From Bacillota bacterium (GTDB lineage: Bacteria; Bacillota; Clostridia; Clostridiales; Clostridiaceae), in assembly GCA_023424785.1 (NCBI GenBank), contig JAFADP010000118.1, positions 1-24,066 of the forward strand: a stretch of DNA of 24,066 bases, written 5' to 3'. Each line of letters opens with the position of its first letter. Positions within the stretch are counted from its first letter, which is position 1. Of the stretch, positions 1 to 7,903 are shown piece after piece. The position numbers and the translations under genes are program-made. The notes under the pieces are model-generated. The model was not told the DNA's origin, did not search any database, and was given only the letters and a program-made list of their open reading frames with translations.

Positions 1-127
1 GAAACTTATTCAGTAGGAGTTTTTATCTCCTACTGAATTTAGTTGAGTTAATCTAGGGTCGTGTCCGTTGTTAGCTCCCTGTTATATAGAACAAGGGAGT
101 GTTACAACGGCTAGACATCAGATAAAA
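1..127 (+). repeat. Structured 127-bp leader element, copy 1 (upstream of cbiA)
   Basis: This matches 22188-22314 at 124 of 127 positions without indels; the differences are at 27, 60 and 78. Visible folding on the plus strand: a perfect 12-bp stem (8-19 with 27-38, loop 20-26), then a composite stem made of 52-56/111-115 (TCTAG/CTAGA), 65-71/104-110 (CCGTTGT/ACAACGG) and 75-83/90-99 (CTCCCTGTT with its complement, A93 bulged), loop 84-89. Loop 20-26 is complementary to 122-128, so a pseudoknot is possible. No T-run follows the stems, so it is not a simple terminator. It lies 40 bp before the cbiA start. It resembles neither a cobalamin riboswitch nor a T-box that I can recognise. It may extend left of the window. 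It is either a cis-regulatory RNA or a small interspersed repeat. Confidence 0.85.
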
Positions 128-167
128 GATACTTAGGTATTGGCGAAACAAAGAAAGGAGAAAGAAG

Positions 168-1454
168 ATGCAAACATTAGTGATTTCTTCAAATTGCAGT
201 GGTGGTGGAAAAACTACTTTTACTTTAGGTCTTATGAAGGCATTAAAGGATAGAGGATATAAAGTTCAAGGGTTTAAATGTGGTCCTGATTATATAGATC
301 CAGCATTTCATAAAGCAGTAACTAATAATGCTTCAAGAAATTTAGATACTTTTCTTATGACTAAAGAAGGTATGAAGGAAGCTTTTTCTAGAGGAGAAGG
401 AGATGTTGCCATAATTGAAGGGGCAATGGGTTTATATGATGGAAAAGGAGTTACAACAGAAGGATCATGTTATGAAGTATGTGAAATTTTAGGAGATGTT
501 CCTATAGTTTTAGTTATAACTCCACAGGCTCAAAGTTTAACTTTATGTGCAGAAATAAATGGTCTTAAGAATTTTAAGAATGCAAATATAGCAGGAGTTG
601 TGTTAAATTCTGTAAGTGAAAAATATTATAATTTACTTAAGGCATGTATTGAAGAGAATTGTAACGTTAAGGTTCTTGGTTATGTTCCTAAATGTGATGA
701 TATAAAACTTTCTAGCAGACATTTAGGTCTTGTTCAAAGTGTTGAAGTAGATAATTTATTAGATAAAATAGAAATTTGCAAAGAGTTAATTGAAAAGTAT
801 GTAAATGTTGAAGAAATAATTAATTCTCTTAAGAATGTTTCTATTTCTTCAAAAAGAACTAAACTTAAAAATAGAAATATTAAAATAGGAATAGCTTATG
901 ATAAGGCATTTAATTTCTATTATAAAGAAAACTTAGAAATGTTAGAAGAAGTAGGAGAAGTTATATACTTTAGTCCACTAGAACATAAGGAAATTCCAAA
1001 GGATTTAGATTTTTTATATATTGGAGGAGGATATCCTGAAGTATTTAAAGAAGAATTAAGTAAGAATATTTCTATGAGAAATTCCATAAAAGAAGCATTA
1101 GAAAATGGCCTGCATTGTTATGCAGAATGTGGTGGGTTAATGTATTTAACTGAAGAAATTGAAGGATATCCTATGGTAGGATTTTTTCAAGGAAAAAGCT
1201 TTATGACTAATAAGTTAAATAACTTTGGATATTGTAAGGTTAAGTATGAGGATTTAGAAATAACAGCTCATGAATTTCATAAGTCTTTAGTAGAACTTAA
1301 AGAAAATAAAGTATATAAGGTCTTTAAAGAAGATTATAGAAAAGAAACTATTTCGTGGGAATGTGGATATAAGAAGAAAAATACCTTAGCGGGTTATGCT
1401 CATATTCACTTTATTGGAAATGTAGAGTTTTTAGAATATTTATTATTTACTTAA
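168..1454 (+). CDS. cbiA: Cobyrinate a,c-diamide synthase (CbiA)
   Basis: The 428-aa cytosolic enzyme should amidate the a and c side chains of cobyrinate using glutamine and ATP in anaerobic corrin synthesis. The N-terminal half is a dethiobiotin-synthetase-like P-loop domain with SGGGKTT at residues 11-17 and IIEGAMGLYDG near 83-93. The C-terminal half is a class I glutamine amidotransferase domain with nucleophile Cys321 in AECGG and a terminal HIH at 412-414 that should supply the catalytic His. The length is slightly below the usual 450-460 aa, but both domains look complete. AAGGAG at 155-160 sits 7 bases before the ATG. The stop codon overlaps the Shine-Dalgarno of the next gene, so the two are cotranscribed. 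No other cobalamin genes and no B12 box are visible. The substrate (cobyrinate rather than hydrogenobyrinate) is inferred from the anaerobic setting. Confidence 0.92.
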   Translation: MQTLVISSNCSGGGKTTFTLGLMKALKDRGYKVQGFKCGPDYIDPAFHKAVTNNASRNLDTFLMTKEGMKEAFSRGEGDVAIIEGAMGLYDGKGVTTEGSCYEVCEILGDVPIVLVITPQAQSLTLCAEINGLKNFKNANIAGVVLNSVSEKYYNLLKACIEENCNVKVLGYVPKCDDIKLSSRHLGLVQSVEVDNLLDKIEICKELIEKYVNVEEIINSLKNVSISSKRTKLKNRNIKIGIAYDKAFNFYYKENLEMLEEVGEVIYFSPLEHKEIPKDLDFLYIGGGYPEVFKEELSKNISMRNSIKEALENGLHCYAECGGLMYLTEEIEGYPMVGFFQGKSFMTNKLNNFGYCKVKYEDLEITAHEFHKSLVELKENKVYKVFKEDYRKETISWECGYKKKNTLAGYAHIHFIGNVEFLEYLLFT

Positions 1455-1463
1455 GGAGATAAA

Positions 1464-2897
1464 ATGAAAAATAACTTTGAAAAATATAAATTAAGCAATG
1501 AAATATTAAAAGCTTTAAAAGATTTAGATTATTTAAATCCAACAAAGGTTCAAGAAAAAGTAATTCCTGAACTTTTATTAAATAAGGATATTATGGCAAA
1601 AGCACAAACTGGTACAGGAAAAACTGCATCTTTTGTTATTCCCTTATGTGAAAGAGTAAAATGGGAAGAAAATTCTCCACAAGCTCTTATTTTAACACCA
1701 ACAAGAGAACTTGCTATTCAAATAAATGAAGATGTTAAGAATATAGGAAGATATAAAAGAATAAAAGGTGTTTGTGTTTATGGAAAATCACCTTTTAAGG
1801 ATCAAGAAAGAGAATTAAAAGGAAAAACTCATATTGTAATAGGAACTCCAGGAAGAGTATTAGATCATATTGATAGAAAAACTTTAGATGTTAAAAATCT
1901 TAAATATATAATTATAGATGAAGCTGATGAAATGTTTAATATGGGCTTTATAGGACAAATAGAAGGAGTCTTTAGAAGAATTCCAAAGAAAAGAGTAACT
2001 TGTCTTTTCTCTGCTACATTCCCAAATGAAGTTAAAGAGCTTTGTAGCAAAGTTATGAATAGACCAGTAAATATAGAAATAGAAAAAGAAAATCTTATTA
2101 CAGATAGAATTAATCATAGCTTTTATAGAGTAAGAGGAGAAGAAAAGTTAGATTATTTAATTAACCTTTTAAATAAAGAACTTCCAGAAACATGCGTAAT
2201 ATTCTGTAAGACAAAAGGAAATGTAGACTTAGCTTTTAATAAATTAAAGGAAAAAAATTATTCAGTAGATAAAATTCATGGTGGTATGCTTCAAAAAGAT
2301 AGAACACAAGCTATGGATAGATTTAAAAAAGGTGAGTTTAGAATATTAGTAGCTACAGATGTTGCATCTCGTGGAATTGATGTAGAAGGAATAACTCATG
2401 TTATAAATATTGATATTCCTGTTGAAAAAGAAGCTTATGTACATAGAATAGGGCGAACAGGGAGAAAAGGTGAAAAGGGAAATGCTATAACCTTTGTAAC
2501 TCCTTATGAAGATAGAATATTAAATGAAATACAAGAGTATACTAACTTTAAAATACCAGAAAAACCTTTAGAAGAATTAAAAAATGTAAGATTTAATGAA
2601 GAGGATATTTTAAAGAAAGCTCCAAAGAAAAAGAAAGATAAAGCTTTAAAAATAAATAAAGAAATTACTAAGTTATACTTTAATGGTGGAAAGAAAAAGA
2701 AGATAAGAGCAGTAGACTTTGTTGGTGCTATTTCTAATATAGAAGGAATAAACTCAGAGGATATTGGAATAATAGATGTTCAAGATATTGCTTCATATGT
2801 TGAAATATTAAATGGAAAAGGAAATATTGCTTTAAATGCTTTAAAAGATATGACTATTAAAGGTAAAAAACTAAGAGTAGAAAAAGCTAGAAAATAA
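1464..2897 (+). CDS. dbpA: DEAD-box ATP-dependent RNA helicase, DbpA-like
   Basis: The 477-aa RNA helicase has all the core motifs: the Q-motif region near 20-28, AQTGTGKT (47-54), PTRELA, GTPGR, DEAD (152-155), SAT, ATDVASRGID and HRIGRTGR (327-334). A Lys-rich linker near 385-400 leads to a C-terminal domain (about 403-477, VDFVGAISNIEGI through KGKKLRVEKAR) that matches the DbpA-type RNA-binding domain. In DbpA this domain targets 23S rRNA hairpin 92, so the likely role is late 50S subunit assembly. That specificity is inferred from domain architecture; YxiN/CshA-type naming is also possible. Only 9 bases separate it from cbiA, and its AAGGAG overlaps the cbiA stop codon, giving translational proximity despite unrelated functions. 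Confidence 0.9.
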   Translation: MKNNFEKYKLSNEILKALKDLDYLNPTKVQEKVIPELLLNKDIMAKAQTGTGKTASFVIPLCERVKWEENSPQALILTPTRELAIQINEDVKNIGRYKRIKGVCVYGKSPFKDQERELKGKTHIVIGTPGRVLDHIDRKTLDVKNLKYIIIDEADEMFNMGFIGQIEGVFRRIPKKRVTCLFSATFPNEVKELCSKVMNRPVNIEIEKENLITDRINHSFYRVRGEEKLDYLINLLNKELPETCVIFCKTKGNVDLAFNKLKEKNYSVDKIHGGMLQKDRTQAMDRFKKGEFRILVATDVASRGIDVEGITHVINIDIPVEKEAYVHRIGRTGRKGEKGNAITFVTPYEDRILNEIQEYTNFKIPEKPLEELKNVRFNEEDILKKAPKKKKDKALKINKEITKLYFNGGKKKKIRAVDFVGAISNIEGINSEDIGIIDVQDIASYVEILNGKGNIALNALKDMTIKGKKLRVEKARK

Positions 2898-2903
2898 TAT
2901 AAT

Positions 2904-2937
2904 AAGGAGTGTTGCTAAAACTTATGCAACACTCCTT
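2904..2937. terminator. Bidirectional intrinsic terminator between dbpA-like and TPR genes
   Basis: A perfect 12-bp stem (2904-2915 AAGGAGTGTTGC with 2926-2937) and a 10-base loop lie between convergent genes. The last two stem bases belong to the stop codon of the minus-strand TPR gene. T-rich DNA follows on both strands, so it can serve both transcripts. Confidence 0.85.
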
Positions 2938-3286
2938 AATTATTAATCTTTTTTATTAATAAGTCTAAGGCTCTTTCACAATCTTTATCATCATTATTTG
3001 TTGCCCATGCTAAATTAAAGTTAATAATAGCATTAGTATTATCTTCAAGCATAGCATAACAGTAACCTAAGTTAAAAAAGTATTTACTTTCTCTTTGAAT
3101 TTTAATTGCATGTTTTAACATATCTATAGCATTACAAAAATCCTTAAGTTTAATATAACATACACCAGCATTATAATATGAACATGCTTCCTTTTCTTTT
3201 TTTGAAATTGACTTTTTATAATAATCTAATGCTTTTTTATAGTTTTCATCATTATATAACTTGTTACCTTCATTAAAATAATCCAT
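2936..3286 (-). CDS. Small tetratricopeptide-repeat protein
   Basis: The 116-aa protein consists almost entirely of about three TPR helix-turn-helix units. The first is NEGNKLYNDENYKKALDYYK near residues 5-24, followed by YYNAGVCYIKLKDFCNAIDML (about 37-57) and FFNLGYCYAMLEDNTNAIINF (about 70-90). It has no signal peptide, membrane segment or catalytic domain, so it is probably a cytosolic protein-interaction module with no identifiable partner. AGGAGAG sits shortly before the ATG on the minus strand. It is monocistronic, convergent with the cbiA-dbpA unit and divergent from the activase gene. Confidence 0.8.
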   Translation of the reverse strand: MDYFNEGNKLYNDENYKKALDYYKKSISKKEKEACSYYNAGVCYIKLKDFCNAIDMLKHAIKIQRESKYFFNLGYCYAMLEDNTNAIINFNLAWATNNDDKDCERALDLLIKKINN

Positions 3287-3437
3287 TTTCTACTCTCCTA
3301 ACTATTTGTATATCAAAATTATGGACAAATATTAAATAAAATATACATAGTTTATTAGGATTAATAAATTTATAAGAGTTAAACTAATAAGGATATTTAA
3401 TGGATAATAATTATTACTAGGATTTTTTGTTAAATTA

Positions 3438-3446
3438 TGCTATAAT
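3438..3446 (+). promoter_or_regulatory. Extended -10 promoter of the activase gene
   Basis: TG-C-TATAAT is an ideal extended -10 element (TG at 3438-3439, TATAAT at 3441-3446). There is no good -35 hexamer at the matching distance, as is common for extended -10 promoters. It gives a 5' UTR of about 30 bases ending in GGGAGG (3471-3476). Confidence 0.7.
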
Positions 3447-3484
3447 AATATGACTGTACAAGGTACAATTGGGAGGAATAGTTA

Positions 3485-6400
3485 ATGAAAAAATATAGTA
3501 TGGGGTTAGATGTTGGGTCGACAACAGTTAAGCTAGTAATAATAGATGAAAATAATAAAAAACTATATTCAGAATATAGAAGACATTATTCAGATATTAG
3601 AAGTACAATAATAGGTTTAATAAAGGAAGCTTATGATGCTGTAGGAAATGTAGAGGTTTCAGCAGCAGTTACAGGCTCTGGTGGCCTTTCTGTTTCTAAG
3701 TGGTTAAATATTGATTTTGTTCAGGAGGTTATAGCTTGTACAAAAACTATAGAAGAAGAAATTCCACGTACAGATGTAGCTATAGAGCTTGGAGGAGAAG
3801 ATGCTAAAATAACATATTTTAAGGGTGGAATAGAACAAAGAATGAATGGTACATGTGCAGGAGGTACAGGTGCATTTATTGATCAAATGGCTACACTTTT
3901 AAATACAGATGCTATGGGACTTAATTCCTTAGCAAAAAATCATAAAGTAATTTATCCAATAGCTTCTAGATGTGGAGTATTTGCAAAGACTGATGTACAA
4001 CCATTAATTAATGAAGGTGCTATGAAAGAAGATATAGCTGCATCAATATTTCAAGCTGTTGTAAATCAAACAATTAGTGGACTTGCTTGTGGTAAGCCTA
4101 TAAGAGGAAATGTAGCATTTCTTGGAGGACCTTTATATTTCTTATCTGAATTAAGAAATAGGTTTATTGAAACGCTTGAATTAACAGAAGAGGAAATAAT
4201 ATTCCCCAATAATTCTCAATTATTTGTTGCTACTGGAGCAGCTCTTTTATCAAGAGAGTTTACTCCTATAAGTTTAAAGACCTTAGCAAATAAGGTTGAA
4301 GAAATAAGTGACATAAAAGATGAAGAAGTTGAAAGACTTAAACCTTTATTTAAAGATGAAGAAGAATTAAAGCAATTTAAAGAAAGACATGAAAAAGCAA
4401 AGGCTAAAAGAGGAGATTTTACAAAGAAAATATTCCTTGGAATAGATGCAGGTTCAACAACTACTAAGGTTGTGGCTATAAATGAAAATAAAGAAATAGT
4501 TTATGATTTTTATGGAAGTAATAAAGGTAATCCTTTAAAAAATGTTGTTTCTATATTAAAAGATCTTTATACAAAAATGCCAGAAGGGGTAGAAATAGCT
4601 AAAGCTACAGTAACAGGATATGGAGAAGCATTAATAAAAGCTGCTATTCATGTAGATTTAGGAGAAATAGAAACTATAGCACATTATAAAGCTTCAGATT
4701 ATTTCTTACCTGGAGTTGACTTTATTTTAGATATTGGTGGACAAGATATGAAGTGCTTAAGAATAAAAAATGGAGTAATAGATTCCATTCTTTTAAATGA
4801 AGCATGTTCATCAGGATGTGGTTCATTTATAGAAAGTTTTGCAAGGTCTCTTAATATGGATGTAAAAGATTTTGCAAAAGAAGCATTAAAATCACATGCA
4901 CCTGTTGATTTAGGTTCTAGATGTACAGTATTTATGAATTCTAAAGTAAAGCAAGCTCAAAAAGAAGGTGCTGAAGTTTCAGATATTTCTGCAGGACTTT
5001 CATACTCTGTAATAAAAAATGCTTTATATAAAGTAATTAAAATAAGAGATGAAAAGGAAATGGGGAAAAAGATTATAGTACAAGGAGGTACTTTCTATAA
5101 TGATGCAGTTTTAAGAAGCTTTGAAATTGTATCAAATAGAGAAGCTGTAAGACCAGATATTGCAGGGCTTATGGGTGCCTTTGGTGCAGCTTTAATTTCA
5201 AGAGAAAGATATGTAGAAGGAGAAGTTTCTACATTACTTCCAAAAGATAAAATTGATAGCTTTGAAATGACATCAGACTTTAGAAGATGTGGAAAGTGCG
5301 GTAATAACTGTCTTTTAACAATAAATAAATTCTCAACAGATGAGGAATTTATTTCAGGAAATAGATGTGAAAGAGGATTAGGTATAGAAAAACATAATGA
5401 TGAAGTACCAAATCTTTATAAATATAAATTTAAGAGATTATTCTCTTATAAGCCATTAAAAAAGGAAGAAGCCAAAAGAGGAACAATAGGTATTCCAAGA
5501 GTTTTAAATATGTATGAAAACTATCCATTTTGGTTTACTTTATTAACAGAGTTAGGTTTTAGAGTAGAAGTATCAGCTGTTTCTAGCAAAAAAGTTTATG
5601 AACTTGGAATAGAAACAATTCCTTCAGAATCAGCTTGTTATCCAGCAAAAATTTCTCATGGACATATAATGTCTTTAATTAATAGAGGAATTAAGAACAT
5701 ATTCTATCCTTGTGTTTCTTATGAAAGAAAGGAATTTAAGGATGCAGGAAATCATTATAATTGTCCAATGGTAACATCATATCCAGAAGTTATAAGGACA
5801 AATATGGACATATTAAAAGAAGAAAATATTAAATTTATAGAACCTTTCTTCTCATTAAATGATAAAGAGGGACTACCAAAGAGAATAGTAGAAGAGTTTA
5901 AGGATTTTAATGTTACTCTTGAAGAAGCAAAAAAAGCAGTAGATGCTGCATATTTAGAAAGAGATAAATTTGACGAAGATTTAAGAAATAAAGGGCAAGA
6001 AACCCTAGAATATTTAAAGAAAACGGGCAAAAAAGGCATAGTATTAGCAGGAAGACCATACCATATAGATCCGGAAATTAACCATGGTATTCCAGATATT
6101 ATAACATCTTTTGATATGGCAGTTTTAACAGAAGATAGTATTTCTCATTTAGGAAAAATAGATACTCCACTTAGAGTAGTTGATCAATGGATGTATCACT
6201 CAAGATTATATAGAGCAGCATATTTTGCAGCAAATAATAATAATATAGAACTTATACAACTTAACTCTTTTGGATGTGGACTTGATGCAGTAACAACTGA
6301 CCAAGTTGCAGAAATTATGGCTTCTAAGGGCAAAATATATACATGTCTTAAAATAGACGAAGGAAATAACTTAGGTGCTGCAAAAATAAGAATAAGATCA

Positions 6401-7765
6401 TTAAAAGCAGCTATGGAAGAAAGAGAAAGAAATGGATATACTCCAATTGAAGAAAATATAGAATATAAAAATGCTACATTCACAAAAGAAATGAGAAAGA
6501 GACATAAAATACTAGCTCCTCAAATGTCACCAATACATTTTGAAATTATAGAAGAGGCAGTTAAAGCATGTGGATATGATATGGAAGTTCTTCCTTCAAT
6601 AGATAAGGAAGCAGTTGAAGAAGGATTAAAGTATGTAAATAATGATGCATGCTATCCATCAATAATTGTTGTAGGACAAATTATTCATGGATTAAAATCA
6701 GGAAAATATGATATAAATAATACTTCTGTTATAATAACTCAAACAGGGGGAGGATGTAGAGCTACAAATTATGTTGCATTCTTAAAGAAGGCATTTAAAG
6801 AAGCAGGACTTTCACAAATTCCTATAATATCATTAAATTCAGTTGGACTTGAAAAACAACCAGGCTTTAAATTAAGTGTAGGTTTATTAAAGAGAGCACT
6901 TATGGCACTTGTATATGGAGACTTATTTATGAGAGTTTTATATGCAACAAGACCTTATGAAAAAGTAGCAGGATCAGCAGATGCACTATATGAAAAGTGG
7001 AATGAAAAAGCTAAAGAAAACTCAAGAAATGGTAAAATGAGTGAGTTTAAGAAGAATATTAAAAATATAATTAAAGAATTTGATGAGCTAGAAAGAATAA
7101 ATGTAGTAAAACCAAAGGTAGGACTAGTAGGAGAAATATTAGTTAAATTCCACCCAACAGCAAATAATGATATTGTTAAGGTTATAGAAAGAGAAGGTGG
7201 AGAAGCTGTAATGCCAGATTTAATGGACTTCTTCTTCTATTCATGCTATGATGCAGAATTTAAATATAAATATTTAGGAGAAGCTTCAAGGAAATCAAGA
7301 GACTTAAATATGCTTGCAATAAGTATAATGGAAATGTTCAGAAAAACAATGAAAAAAGAATTAGAAGCATCACAACACTTCCATGCACCAAAGCATATTA
7401 AGGAATTAGCTAAAATGGCAGAACCAATACTTTCGGTAGGTAATCAAAGTGGTGAAGGATGGTTTTTAACAGCAGAAATGGTAGAGCTTATAGAAAGCGG
7501 AACAGACAATATAATATGTATGCAGCCATTTGCATGTTTACCAAATCACGTAACAGGTAAGGGAATGATGAAGCCGCTAAAAGAAAAATATCCAAAAGCA
7601 AACATAGTAGCAGTAGACTATGATCCAGGTGCTTCAGAAGTAAACCAACTAAATAGAATTAAGTTAATGCTATCAGTTGCATTTAAGAAAGTAAAAGATG
7701 AACAAGTTTTAGAGTTCCCAAAACCAAAGGAAGTAGTAAGTACAACAAAACTAGCAAGAAACTAA
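3485..7765 (+). CDS. Giant CoA-dehydratase-type activase: two BadF/HgdC ATPase domains, DUF2229 and dehydratase-like domain
   Basis: This 1426-aa fusion begins with two tandem ASKHA-fold activase domains. The first has GLDVGSTTVKL at about 8-18; the second has GIDAGSTTTKV at about 320-330. HgdC-type activases hold a [4Fe-4S] cluster between two cysteines. The equivalents here are Cys124 (GTCAGGTG) and Cys163 (SRCGVF) in the first domain, and Cys441/445 and Cys480 in the second. A four-Cys knot follows (602, 605, 609, 628), then a DUF2229/2-hydroxyacyl-CoA dehydratase-like C-terminal half. By family knowledge it probably couples ATP hydrolysis to low-potential electron transfer onto an Fe-S centre. 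The true substrate is not known, and no acyl-CoA pathway gene is nearby. It is transcribed alone and closed by its own terminator. Confidence 0.88.
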   Translation: MKKYSMGLDVGSTTVKLVIIDENNKKLYSEYRRHYSDIRSTIIGLIKEAYDAVGNVEVSAAVTGSGGLSVSKWLNIDFVQEVIACTKTIEEEIPRTDVAIELGGEDAKITYFKGGIEQRMNGTCAGGTGAFIDQMATLLNTDAMGLNSLAKNHKVIYPIASRCGVFAKTDVQPLINEGAMKEDIAASIFQAVVNQTISGLACGKPIRGNVAFLGGPLYFLSELRNRFIETLELTEEEIIFPNNSQLFVATGAALLSREFTPISLKTLANKVEEISDIKDEEVERLKPLFKDEEELKQFKERHEKAKAKRGDFTKKIFLGIDAGSTTTKVVAINENKEIVYDFYGSNKGNPLKNVVSILKDLYTKMPEGVEIAKATVTGYGEALIKAAIHVDLGEIETIAHYKASDYFLPGVDFILDIGGQDMKCLRIKNGVIDSILLNEACSSGCGSFIESFARSLNMDVKDFAKEALKSHAPVDLGSRCTVFMNSKVKQAQKEGAEVSDISAGLSYSVIKNALYKVIKIRDEKEMGKKIIVQGGTFYNDAVLRSFEIVSNREAVRPDIAGLMGAFGAALISRERYVEGEVSTLLPKDKIDSFEMTSDFRRCGKCGNNCLLTINKFSTDEEFISGNRCERGLGIEKHNDEVPNLYKYKFKRLFSYKPLKKEEAKRGTIGIPRVLNMYENYPFWFTLLTELGFRVEVSAVSSKKVYELGIETIPSESACYPAKISHGHIMSLINRGIKNIFYPCVSYERKEFKDAGNHYNCPMVTSYPEVIRTNMDILKEENIKFIEPFFSLNDKEGLPKRIVEEFKDFNVTLEEAKKAVDAAYLERDKFDEDLRNKGQETLEYLKKTGKKGIVLAGRPYHIDPEINHGIPDIITSFDMAVLTEDSISHLGKIDTPLRVVDQWMYHSRLYRAAYFAANNNNIELIQLNSFGCGLDAVTTDQVAEIMASKGKIYTCLKIDEGNNLGAAKIRIRSLKAAMEERERNGYTPIEENIEYKNATFTKEMRKRHKILAPQMSPIHFEIIEEAVKACGYDMEVLPSIDKEAVEEGLKYVNNDACYPSIIVVGQIIHGLKSGKYDINNTSVIITQTGGGCRATNYVAFLKKAFKEAGLSQIPIISLNSVGLEKQPGFKLSVGLLKRALMALVYGDLFMRVLYATRPYEKVAGSADALYEKWNEKAKENSRNGKMSEFKKNIKNIIKEFDELERINVVKPKVGLVGEILVKFHPTANNDIVKVIEREGGEAVMPDLMDFFFYSCYDAEFKYKYLGEASRKSRDLNMLAISIMEMFRKTMKKELEASQHFHAPKHIKELAKMAEPILSVGNQSGEGWFLTAEMVELIESGTDNIICMQPFACLPNHVTGKGMMKPLKEKYPKANIVAVDYDPGASEVNQLNRIKLMLSVAFKKVKDEQVLEFPKPKEVVSTTKLARN

Positions 7766-7773
7766 TACAAAAG

Positions 7774-7806
7774 AGAGTGTTACATTTAAAATGTACACTC
7801 TTTTTG
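7774..7806 (+). terminator. Intrinsic terminator of the activase gene
   Basis: AGAGTGT/ACACTCT extended by ACAT/ATGT with one bulged T forms a stem followed by TTTTTG just after the activase stop. Confidence 0.8.
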
Positions 7807-7866
7807 TATAAAATTAATTAGGAAACTAAATTTTTTTGTAGAGTTTTACTATTGTATGTTTTAGGC

Positions 7867-7872
7867 TATAAT
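7867..7872 (+). promoter_or_regulatory. -10 hexamer upstream of the AAA/PD-(D/E)XK gene
   Basis: A TATAAT hexamer lies 31 bases before the start codon, with only a poor -35 (TTTTAC, 7844-7849) at 17-base spacing. It is followed by AGGAGG at 7890-7895. Confidence 0.5.
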
Positions 7873-7903
7873 AGAAAATAGATAAGAGCAGGAGGAAGTA
7901 ATA

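Noticed and set aside
1..167. Cobalamin riboswitch upstream of cbiA
   Set aside because: No B12 box or matching multistem core is visible, and the same element precedes an unrelated ABC-F gene.
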